Shown here in pieces: positions 1 through 10,800 of a stretch of DNA of 64,000 nt; position 1 is the first letter of the stretch, and each line of letters opens with the position of its first letter. The stretch is from positions 648,501 to 712,500 of the forward strand of contig NZ_OY787459.1 of assembly GCF_963678865.1 (NCBI RefSeq). Direction: 5' to 3'. This DNA comes from Maridesulfovibrio sp. GTDB lineage: Bacteria; Desulfobacterota; Desulfovibrionia; Desulfovibrionales; Desulfovibrionaceae. The position numbers and the translations under genes were made by a program. The notes beneath the pieces were generated by a model, which was not told the origin of the DNA, searched no databases, and saw nothing but the letters and a program-made list of their open reading frames with translations.

Positions 1-926
1 TTTCAGCTGAAACAGCTATAACATCTGCGGTAGACTCCCACGGCCAAAACAAATCTGAACTAGACTTCCTTCGTGATGATCTAAAAAAACTAGTCGAGAG
101 CGTTAGAGGTGGAGAGAATGAGCCGCCTTTGTATATCTTCATAGATGAATTGGACCGCTGCAGACCTACTTATGCAATCGAATTTTTGGAAACAGCTAAG
201 CATCTTTTTGATGTAGAAGGAGTCCTTTTTGTCTTATCTACCGACAGAACTCAACTTGGTAACACAGTAAAATCACTATATGGAAACATTGATGAAGATG
301 GATACCTTAGAAGATTCATCGATCTTGAGTACAATCTACCTGAACCTAGCAAAAAAGATTATATAACTTTTTTATCTGAAGAAATTTTTAATATCAAATC
401 TGTATTTATAGGCCCAAGCTATACAACTGGCATAGACGACTACAATGAATGGACCGCCACATATACATACATTTCTGAATGGCTAAATATGAGCCTGCGA
501 GACATCGAAAAAACGTTCATAGCAGGATCGAATCTATTTAGACATATGTATAAAGACCATAATAACTATTGGCCAGAGCCTTTTATATTGTACGCCGCTA
601 TCAAAATTATGGACAATGAATTATACCTAAAAATAAAAATGGATATGCCTGAAATTTTTAACTATTCAGACTCACCTCCAACTCTGAATACAAAAATTAA
701 ACTTCGTTATTCCAAGCACTATAATTATTATTCATCATGGATATCTAAATGTATCGACAACAAAAAAGGGGGAGATGTAATATTCCCCAAAACAGAAGAT
801 CCACACGACAGCAAAGCATTATTTTTTCGCCGTTTTACCAAATACTATAAGTCAACAGTACATAATTATATCATAAAAAGCTTAGACTTTACTGACAATT
901 TTAACCTCACACTACTTTCAGAATAA
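1..926 (+). CDS. KAP-family P-loop NTPase, C-terminal part (5' end outside window)
   Basis: The frame is open from the first bases of the window, so this is the 3' part of a longer gene, not a gene starting at the TTG near 129. The peptide YIFIDELDRCRP is the Walker B region characteristic of KAP NTPases (KAP_NTPase family), followed by the usual sensor-like stretch FVLSTDRTQLGNTV. The Walker A motif must lie upstream of the window. KAP proteins are STAND-like ATPases, often membrane-associated, and some act in phage exclusion (PifA of plasmid F). The stop overlaps the next start by one base (TAATG), so the two genes are translationally coupled. Codon use is AT-rich, unlike the convergent phage genes. 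A defence role is inferred from partner and location. Confidence 0.8.
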   Translation, partial: SAETAITSAVDSHGQNKSELDFLRDDLKKLVESVRGGENEPPLYIFIDELDRCRPTYAIEFLETAKHLFDVEGVLFVLSTDRTQLGNTVKSLYGNIDEDGYLRRFIDLEYNLPEPSKKDYITFLSEEIFNIKSVFIGPSYTTGIDDYNEWTATYTYISEWLNMSLRDIEKTFIAGSNLFRHMYKDHNNYWPEPFILYAAIKIMDNELYLKIKMDMPEIFNYSDSPPTLNTKIKLRYSKHYNYYSSWISKCIDNKKGGDVIFPKTEDPHDSKALFFRRFTKYYKSTVHNYIIKSLDFTDNFNLTLLSE

Positions 927-1855
927 TGCCCAAAACAAACACAATAGAAAAAGCGGCATGGGCTACAGTCATCATCGGAGCAGGCTGCATGGCTGGCACC
1001 CTTATTTCTCCATGGTTTGCTCAAAAGCTAAACGTATTTTCACAAGTCGGAGACTTTGCCGGTGGAATTGTCGGCCCCATCTGGTCTCTTGCTGCTGTAT
1101 TGTTTTTTATTGCAGCGCTTAAAGTACAAAAGGAACAGCTAGAGGCTCAAAACAAGGACCTTGAATTACAACGGGAAGAACTGGCAGCCACAAGAGAAGT
1201 ATTTGAACAACAAAAATTTGAAACAACTTTTTTTAATTTGCTCGAAAATCACAGGTCAATCATCAAAGAACTCATTTTATATGAAGACAGATACACAACT
1301 GGTGAAGTAAAAGAATACAAAGGAAAAATTGCAACATCGCTTTTTTTTACAATATTTCAAAACCAAACACTTACCTTAAGAAGCAAAAATTATAGTCCAG
1401 CAAGAGATATTGAATTAGGACCATATTATAATGACTACATAAAAAATGAATCCAAAAAAGGCCACGAACATATTAAAAATAAATACTACGCAAATAGAAA
1501 TGAATTTCACAATTTTTTAATATCATTTCTTAAAGAGAGTACATTTTATTTTGATCAATATTTAAAGAGTGCACTATCAATCTTAATTTGCATTTACGAA
1601 TTTGAAATTTCAAACACACCAACAAATGAAAAAACAGCAATATCATTCTCAAGGACATTTTCACGCATGCTTTCTCAACAAGAACTTTTAATTCTTTTCT
1701 ACTACAGCTCAGAACACGATCAACTCAAAAAAATGAGTCTTCGATATAACTTCTTCAACGAATTACACGAAGACATGCTACTTCATGATTCTCATAAGGA
1801 ATTATTAGGAAAAAATTCTGTTTTATTTAATACCGATGAATATTCTCCATTTTAG
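926..1855 (+). CDS. putative abortive-infection phage resistance membrane protein (putAbiC-like)
   Basis: 309 residues. Two hydrophobic segments occupy roughly residues 12-30 and 45-65, followed by a coiled coil (about 68-100) and the motif QQKFETTFFNLLENH. That membrane hairpin, coiled coil and FFNLL-H order is what I recognise from the putative phage abortive infection family (putAbiC). The rest is AT-rich, mostly helical and has no catalytic motif I can name. The ATG overlaps the stop of the KAP NTPase gene, so ATPase and membrane effector are probably made together. Its TAG overlaps the TAA of the convergent giant phage gene by four bases, leaving no space for a terminator between them. 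Family assignment is from pattern recall; function is inferred. Confidence 0.65.
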   Translation: MPKTNTIEKAAWATVIIGAGCMAGTLISPWFAQKLNVFSQVGDFAGGIVGPIWSLAAVLFFIAALKVQKEQLEAQNKDLELQREELAATREVFEQQKFETTFFNLLENHRSIIKELILYEDRYTTGEVKEYKGKIATSLFFTIFQNQTLTLRSKNYSPARDIELGPYYNDYIKNESKKGHEHIKNKYYANRNEFHNFLISFLKESTFYFDQYLKSALSILICIYEFEISNTPTNEKTAISFSRTFSRMLSQQELLILFYYSSEHDQLKKMSLRYNFFNELHEDMLLHDSHKELLGKNSVLFNTDEYSPF

Positions 1856-4800
1856 TCCCCCATCACCTTCCGAACAACCCCATTCCGCTTCTCCAGAAGC
1901 GCATCAATCCGTTCCCGCTTCTGAGCCGGGGTAAGGATTCTAGAGAGGTGAACCTGCCGAATCCCCGTCTCAATCTCCCCGATCGCACGGCGGAGCTGGT
2001 TCAGCCCTCCGCGCTTGCCAAGCAGCTTGCGGTTATCTTCATCCTGCAGGAGCTGCATAGCCTTTTCTGAACTTCCGGACTGAGCGTAGGCCTTCACGGT
2101 AGAATACAGCTCATCCGCTTCATGTATCATGTCATACAGCTCCGTGAGATAACGGCTGTGCTTTGCCGGCTTATCGCGATAGAAGCTTTTGATTAGCGGC
2201 ATGTCGTCAAGACGTCTTGACGGCATTTCCGGTGCATCCACCATTCTGCGGGTAATTATGTCAGACATGGAAAGCGCATAAACTCCCAGAGTTCCGAAAT
2301 AACCATTCACCAAATGTTCGATGCGCTTGGGACTAGTTCCCGTCTTCTCACCCAGCAGCGCGGCTGTCTCGCTGGTGCGGTGATCGCGCTGCGCTTCCGG
2401 CCGGAGCCTCTTCAATCTCATGGGTACGATGGAACGCCCGGTAAAAAAGGACTTGTCCGCCCACTGCTCAAGGACCGGGGTTATTATCTGGGGAGTGCCT
2501 ACGCTGAAGGTCTGGGTCAGCATGAACTGCAGACGGTCGGCAAGCAGATCCCCGTCCTGACCATCTACTGCGTATTCGGTCAGACGCTCTGGAAGAGTTC
2601 CGAATATAGCCCCGATTTCAAAGGGCTTGGGCATGCGGAAATGCTGATCACCTACAAAGAAATGATAGTAGTTATCCCGATCCCAGTGTTCGAGCTCCTT
2701 GAACTCGTCCCGATCCCGGTTGTTCAGATAAAGCAGCACCGAAGCCATGGCCACCATTGCGCCCTTGGCAAGGAACGATTGCGGATTCTCATATGCTCCC
2801 CGGCCAAGTCGGTGCAGACCGACCATACGCGCTCCGAAGAACGGCACAGTCTCGCACAAGAAACGAATTGCCGGCCAATCACCACCCATGGAATAATCCA
2901 TGATATCCTTGGCCTCGTATGCAGCTTCAAGATGAGAACCGCCCTTTTCTTTCACTCCCTCGTACAGCCGCGCCCGGGTAGCATTCTCAAATGCGCTTCC
3001 AAATTCCTGCCAACGGTCCCATCCGAATTTCATGAACTTGGCCATTTTTTTGGGAGTATCGATGATTGTGGACTCATCGATGTCATGCTTCTTGACCAGC
3101 TTCTCCACCACCAGCTTGCCGGCTCCCGGATCATGTCCATAAGAGTAGCCACCATGAAAAGCAGCTCCTGCAGCCATCATTTTCACGGTATCCGAATCCT
3201 TACGCAGGCTCTTGATTGCTCCCCTGAAGGAGCCGATTACCGGCACGAAATGCCCGGTACGGTCCACGCCCCAGGCATGCACGGTATCGCGCACAAGGTT
3301 CCGGAGCATGAAGTCAGGTGTGGAAGTAACGCCCGTGGTCAGCAAGCGCTTGAAGAAACGCGCGGCCTTCATGCCCATATTGTTCCAGCTCTGGAGATTC
3401 ACCGCGGTCAGCGATCGCAGAAGGAGCGGATCACCCACATGGTAGTAAACAGGCTTACCGTCCCGCAGAACATGAACAATGTCCTTGGCGTCCGGAGCAA
3501 CCATCCTGAAGACGGTCTGCAGAGAATCGCGCTGTGCGGCGGAAAGCTGCCCCACGGCCTTGTCATCACCAAGGGTTTTGACCAACGCGCTGCGCAGGGC
3601 CCCACCTTTCAGCTTCAGAGCCTGCCATTTAAAATCTGCCGGAACAGCCTCGCCAATCTTCTCGGCATTGGTCATGGCCTGTTCCATGGCCCGGTTCTTC
3701 ACGCTGGCATCAATAAGGTGCGAATAGTTACGGATAATATTCTCAAAAGGATCTCCAAGATTAGCAGTGCCACCCTGCAACCGACGAATACCGGAATACT
3801 GGCTGGCGATACCTTTCTTACCCTTTGGAGCTTTTACATCCGCTTCATCATTGATGCGGTAAAAAGGAATATATTCATCATGCTCCCAGACTAATCTACC
3901 TGAACCGGAAACAACACCTGCAGCCTCGGCAAAGTCGAGCACCTTGGTCTTGAACTGGATGTAGTTCTGGCGCACGTCCTCATATTTGGTTTCACGCCCA
4001 TTGTTCAGTGCGCAAAGTTCGTCAATCTCATCTTTGCTGAAAAGGTTCTCGCGCCCTTCATCCATCAATTTACGCGCACGTAGACCAACCAGCCACGCAG
4101 TATAGCGGTCCAGCTCCCCGGCAACTGGTTCGAAAACCTTGGCAAGGCCTTCGCCTTCCACATCCATGGCACCATCACGCCAGACGGGATGACCATGCTC
4201 GATTACGGCCGCAATCTGGTCTGCATGAGAGGTGGACATTCTTGCGGCCACGTAAGCTGAGTCTTCAAAATTATCCACACCCGCAGCACTGTCCAGATCC
4301 TTCAGCGAAGCAAAACGGTCGAACATACCCTGATTCAATTCAGTACGCAGGAACTCCCGTACCTGGTTAATCTTCTCCGCGACTGGGCTTTTGATTTCAC
4401 CCTTGGAGCCGATCTTGGACATTGCCGACTTCAGATTCGGATTGGAACGAGAATAGGAAGGAGCTGCTTCACCGGACTTGATGTCCGCTGCACTTTCGCC
4501 GTGAACAGTCCAAAACACAACATCGGAAACAAGCCGATTCAGTTCCGCACGAGTAAGAGAGCCGGGCAACTTGACGCGGATCCGCGCTAACCAATTTAGA
4601 ACAGCATCGACAACCTTGCGCCAAATTGACTTCTCTTTCGGGCTCAAGACCTCATCAAGCCGGACCTTCTCGGCAAGCCTGGCAAGATATTCATGAGCCG
4701 CCAGATACCGGTCACCACGTTCAGACAAATTAAGGTCATAATCTGCAATTACTTCTTTGTAGCCGGCTTCACGCCTGGCGGCACGATGCACCTTACCCAG

Positions 4801-7800
4801 AAGGGATACGTAATCCTTGTCACCCATCAGGCCGCGCAAGCCGTGGTGCGCTCCCTGCTCATGCATCCAAAGCTCCACCGCACGCTTGCGGGAAGCAATG
4901 TTCTCGGCCACCATCCAGACCTTTCCGGTCTTAGGATCATTGCAGGCCTCGCAATAACCACCGCCCTGCGCTTTGAAAGCCTTGCGGATATGTTCCGGAA
5001 GCTCCTCGAATACGGAAACCACTTCCAGCGGCAGCGCGTTCTCTGCCTTGGCCTGTAAGCCCTGCACAGCTCCGCGCACGTTCCTTGTGGAAGTGTGATT
5101 GCGAGGATTGGATGTTTTAGAAAAATGAATACCGTCATTACGCTTTGACGTTTTGACGTCTTGACGGCTTGACGGTTTAGCGTTTTGCTGTCTGGAGTAT
5201 TCAGCAAGCACGGAAACCAGCCCTTTGCGGACTAACTCAATATCATGGAAGTAACGATTGGCAGTACCTTCCTGCTTAAACACCGAAAGGACTCGGTCTA
5301 AAAGCTGCTTTACCTTTTCACCGAATTTTTGGAATAAGCTTGGCTCTTCCTCGGCCATATCCTCCCAGAAGGAAGGCTCAAGAAACTGCTCACCAGAAAC
5401 ATCTGCAAGGAATTCTTCATCTGCATGCTCACGGGTTAGACCTTTTTCTCTACCCGATTCACGTTCAAGACGCTCACGCCACTTATGGTGCTTTTCCCAA
5501 ATCCCTTCATTTATCTGGTTATCAGCTAAATCGTAAAATTTGTTGTAAAGAGCAGGAGCTTCAGACTTCATTAAATGGACAATTTCATGTCCAAGCAAAA
5601 ATAAATGAGGATGATTTGAATCAGGCCTCATGAAGACAATATTCTGCTTCAGATCGGCATGGGCTTCAGCTGGCAGAATCGGCAGATCAGAAGCAACATA
5701 AACAAGCTTTTTACCGAACAGACCCGCAATTCTGTCCAGAGTCTCTAGTCCCTCCCGAGAGGAGGACAATGTCTGGGAGTAAACACCTTCCCGTCCGACT
5801 TCCTGATGAATCGGATCTGAAACATTTCCGTCAGCTCTTCGAACTCTTCCTGGCTTAACTGCGAAGACTGATCCGTCCGGAAAGTCGAGTCCATATTCTT
5901 TTCTAAGCTGCTCTTCGTAGAGTCGGGTTTCTTTTGTTGTTCGCTTTGATCTTTCGTCATAGGTGCTCCGGTCAACTGGTTCCAAAACAGTACCACCGAG
6001 TGAGGCCGGAAGTCTATCCAGTTGTTCGGCAATGTCCTGCAGCGGACTTTCTTCCTGATAAAAAGCCCAGCCCTTCTCCGCTCGGTTCCAGCGAGCTCCG
6101 GCCTCCTTTAAGGCCTGCTTATTCTGGTAAGTCTCGCCGGTGACGACCCAGAAATCTCCCTTGGAGTTGGAAGCTTGTTTGAGCTCAAGGCCTGCTTCTT
6201 TTAATGATGCTTCAGTATCTGCTTTCTTAACCACCCGCTCCGGAGCGGTAACACTCTCGATACGTTCAAAGAGTTCTTCGACCGTATCGGCACTGAAGTC
6301 AGTACGCCCTCTGGACTGAACACCTTCAGCTCCCTTGCCCAGCTTATCAATAACCACAATACGGGTCTTAACTTTCGTTCCGGCACGACCGAATGTTGCA
6401 GACGGCAAACCGAACTCGGCAACCTTGTGCGCGTGTTCGGCTTCCTTAGACTCATACCATTTATCAAACTTACGGTCGGCAGCAGGCCCTTCAGGAAGGA
6501 TACAAACTACACGCCCACCTTCACGCAGGTGATTGAAGGCCTTACCCAGATGATCGACCGCTGTTCTCCCTCCGGATCCGAAAGGAGGATTCATGGCAAT
6601 GCCGTCATATTTATTGACTGCAGCTAGATTCTCAAATCGCTCATTGATCTTGCGGCCGTCACATATGACCGACATTTTGGAAAACAACTCGTCTGAAGGC
6701 TCTACAGTTGTTATGTCCGCAGATTCTGGAAAGTACCGGGCAATAGCACCATGCCCGGCAGAAGGTTCAAGAACGGATTCTCCCGGCTTCAGATCCAACC
6801 ATTCAACCATCTTGAATCCAAGAGGCTCCGGAGTGGCAAAGTAATCGGATCCTTCCCGAGCTTTATTGCGGGAAGTCCTTTTCTGCTGGGAATAGTAATG
6901 GGTCTTAGCCTGGTCGAAAGGAGAAGCCTGCTCGACAAAAGAATCAGCCTCCTTGCCTCCGCGCCCCTGCTCCAAGCTGGGAGCTCTTGAGGTCGAATCA
7001 AGGTAACCTTCACGAAAGGCTGTACGCAGATCCCGGGCAAGTTCACCCATGGCCAGGTTCTCTGCAGCCCCGGCACGTTCAGATATTTTCTGGCCGAATG
7101 CGCGGGATTCAAAGGACAACCCTGTTTTCAAATACTCGATAACCGCATCAGACATCAAACCAAGACGATAGATACGTCCTTCGGTCTGAATAGCATCCGT
7201 GGGCTTGGTAGGCAGGTACAAAGAAACAAGGGCCCTTTGCTTTTCCCCGATCTTATCATGCAGGGAAATCCCTTCCTTGCCTGCATCCTTCTGTACAACA
7301 ATGACATCAACGCCGCTGGAATCATCATTAAATTCATTAACGGCCTTAACTCTTTCTTTCTTGGATTCCTTACCAGAGAAAAAGGCCACCTTATCCCCGA
7401 AAGCCTCTCCCATTTCATCACGGACATTCTGTAACCCCCGGATATCCATTCGAGCATAGGCCGGATTATCTGCCACCCATTTCTTGAATTGAGCCATGGC
7501 CTTCGTGTCATAACCACATGCTTTATCAAAACGAGCAAAACTAAAAGGATGCCCCGGCATACCCTTATTGCGGGAATGAAAGACAACAACCTTACGGCCA
7601 AGGTCAAGATGCTCCTGAACACGGTTAACAGCACTACGCGCCTTCAGCGCCTCAAGCAAACTGGTGGTATAGTGGTAGTCAAAAGCCTTATGAACAATTC
7701 CGGCCAGATCCGGATACTTCTCCCGGTCGGACATGGACTCGATTCCTTTCTGGATCTTCTCGCCCAGCTGCGCCGGCACGTCCACGAACTGACGGGAATA

Positions 7801-10800
7801 GTCCTGATTGAGCTGCAGACTACGCCCGGAAAGAGCACCCTTCTTTTTCAGCCACTCGTTGAACTGCCGTTCCATGAGCGCGGACTCAACACCTGATTCG
7901 GGAACAGTCAGCTTGTTGTAGCGCATCCGGTAACCGAACTTGCTCATCATAAACTGATCCCAATTGGAACCGGTGTTGTAGGATCTGAATCCATCCTCTT
8001 TCATCCCGTGATCGCTATCAAACAGAAAACCATCCGCATAACGGACAGTCTTGTCATAAGCAAAGGGAGAAGCGGAAAGGAAAACAACCTTGGTTTCAAG
8101 GAGCCGTTCTGCCTTGCCCTCGATGCGCTGCATCAAATCTTTGGGGATGAATTTTTCGTTGATAGTCCAAGGAGACTTTTCAGCGCTCTCGCTCAGCTCA
8201 AAACCTTTATGCTTTTTAGCTGCCTTCAGGATCTCATCTGAAAAAGCCATCTTCGCACTCTGCTGCGGCATAAACGGACCAGCCAGCCTGTTCATCATTT
8301 GCCAGGCATGGGTTTCACCACCCTGCGCATTTTCGCAAAGCTTATGGGATTCATCGAAAACAAGAAGGTCGAAATCGCGTTTGGCGAGGGCTTCATTCTG
8401 CCCGAAGTTGGCATAGGTGGTAACAACAACATCCCGGCCACCGTCATTGATTCCGCTAAGCTGGGTAATATCAAGATGCAGGTTACGCCCGTCCTCAATC
8501 CAGTCACGGGCCTTCTTGTCGGTAGGAACTACAATAGCAATATTGGATTTGCCCTGACGCACAAAACGCTTGATAACGCCAAGCCCGGTATAAGTTTTCC
8601 CGGTCCCGGTGCCATTGGTAAAAAGCATACCTCGGCTTGTATCGTCTTCGGTGTTGGCAAAACGCTGTTCGGCTTTATAGACATCGTCCTGCTGTTCGGG
8701 AAACAGGACAGGAAGGGTTTCACGGATGTTCTCAAGGTTTCCGGGAACAACCTTAATGGATGAGTCCGCCTCTTTCTGCTGACGAACTTTTTCTTCTATT
8801 GAAAGTAATCGATCTGGAGATGCTTTTCGATTGCCGCTCCCCAGTAATGAGACAGATCCGCCGGATCGTTCGGATCCAGTTTCCGTAGTTCTTCCTGCTG
8901 TTCCGGAGTCAGTCTGTTCTCCAGAGTCATCAGTTCTACTGCTTCGTCCAAATCCAAAATCTCCGGAAGTGCGTTGCGCAGTTCCATCCTGCCGCTCTGC
9001 TCCAGAAACGCTGTTATCGCCTCTCTCTCTACCAAAAGAGGTACTACCTGAACGTAAGAGGTTATCGCTTTGCTGGAGTATCCCAGCTTGTCCAGATTGT
9101 TCTCCACGTCCTGAATCACCAGATCCATCACTTCCGGACTGACCTGAAACATGTGGCTCGCCCACTTGGTTTTCAGTTCCTGACTCTGAGCTATCTGGTT
9201 CCAAATTGCTTGCGGTATCTGGTACATTTTTATCTTTCTCCTCTCTTTTATTTATACCCCCAATAAAAGCCTTGTCAAAACTTTCAGCAGGTTCAGGGAC
9301 AGATAAGCCAGGAAGAAGACTTTGCCCTTCAGCAGACATACCGGATAGTTTTGCATACTGCTCACAAGAGGTCTTGAAAGACTTCAATCCTGAACCTTCG
9401 CCGGGCTTAGTGCCAAATGCTTCAGCAAGGATCCGCGCTCTTTTATCGTTAAGCCCCGGAACAGTTTCAACCAACTGGCCCTGATTCAAAAACTGTTTAA
9501 CCGGAATGGATTCACTTCTGGCTTTGCCAACAATGCGCAAGGCATCCCGCACAGGGAAATTCAAACTCCAATCCGGCCCCCGGTTATTAGCCTGAATCAA
9601 TGCAGGAAGAGCCTTATCAAGCTTTGCCAGAGCAGAAGGAGGAGCCATATCCAGAACGTCATGGCTATCCACCACTACGCCACGTAGAACTGATTCAATA
9701 AAATTCTTACCATCACTATTGAGCAGCCCGGTTTCCTTATTGATGAACCTGACCAGTTGGGTTTCTTCAAGAACTCCATCCCTTTTAAGCCCAGCCATGA
9801 AATCAGAAGACCTTGAGGAATCAAGGAACTGTCTCAGGGTTTCATGATTCTCCATCTCTGCGCCAAGATGAGCACGAGATTCATCGGACAGCATCCGGCC
9901 TCTGGACACAGCTTCCGCTTTAGGATCGAGTCCCTGAGTGAAATCCTGATTGTAAATTCTGGAAGCCCTGGACAAATCCTTCACTTCGTCCTGCAGCACT
10001 CGAACAAGAACCGGCTTTTTCATGTCCTTCAGGTCCTCAGACTTCAGGCCAAACTGCTTAGCCTTCCGCCTCAGAACATTCTTGTAACGCTGTGCTTGGT
10101 CGCTATGCTGGTCATAGGCCAAAGCCAAAGACATAATCCGGGAGTTACCGCCAAGGGTAATTCCGTCCGAAGTAACGATCGGCGGTCCACTGGCAGCGGT
10201 CGGGTTGTCGTTCACAAAATGCTGCGGCTTGAGCGGAGAAGCATGACCTTTAACTTTCTGCTGTTCACCGGGATCCGAATGGTAAGGACGCTCCTGAGCT
10301 TCCTGAGGATAGGATGGATGTTTGATAAAATTCTTCAGCGCATCGTGGGAAGGAACAACTTCATCCAGCTCACGAAATTCATAACGAACCTTGTCCTGAC
10401 CGTCAGTATGCTCAAGGGTTGTTTCGTTACCTTTGCCCTTTTCAGACTGCCCTTCTTCCTCCAGCTCAAGCATGGCCACATCAAACAGATCCTCTTGCAG
10501 CTCATTTTGACGGCTTGACGTCATGACGTCTTGACGCTGTGGCAGATCAACTGCACTATCTTGAAGAAGATCTGTGTTTACGCTGTCCAGTCCACCCGTA
10601 AGTCCATATGAAGGGAATTCTATCTCAGGCTGATTAGACAGCTCAACCTCCGGCACTCGCACGACCGGATCACTCCCTTTACCTTCCTTTTCCAACTCTT
10701 CGACAGCTTTAAACCAGGCTTGTTCGAGATTCTGATCCCAGTTTCTATTAAACTCTGCAGCTTCAGCTGCTTTCTGATCAAAATCAGGATGAGCGACAAC

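Noticed and set aside
1..1855. Left attachment site as a copy of the tRNA-Leu 3' end
   Set aside because: No matching segment of GAGAGACTCGAACTCTC seen here, so the attachment site must be outside the window or different.
2314..3894. 526-residue open frame on the + strand
   Set aside because: It lies wholly opposite the giant gene, whose protein shows clear domains in this part (LPD38-like). The + frame product has no domain pattern.
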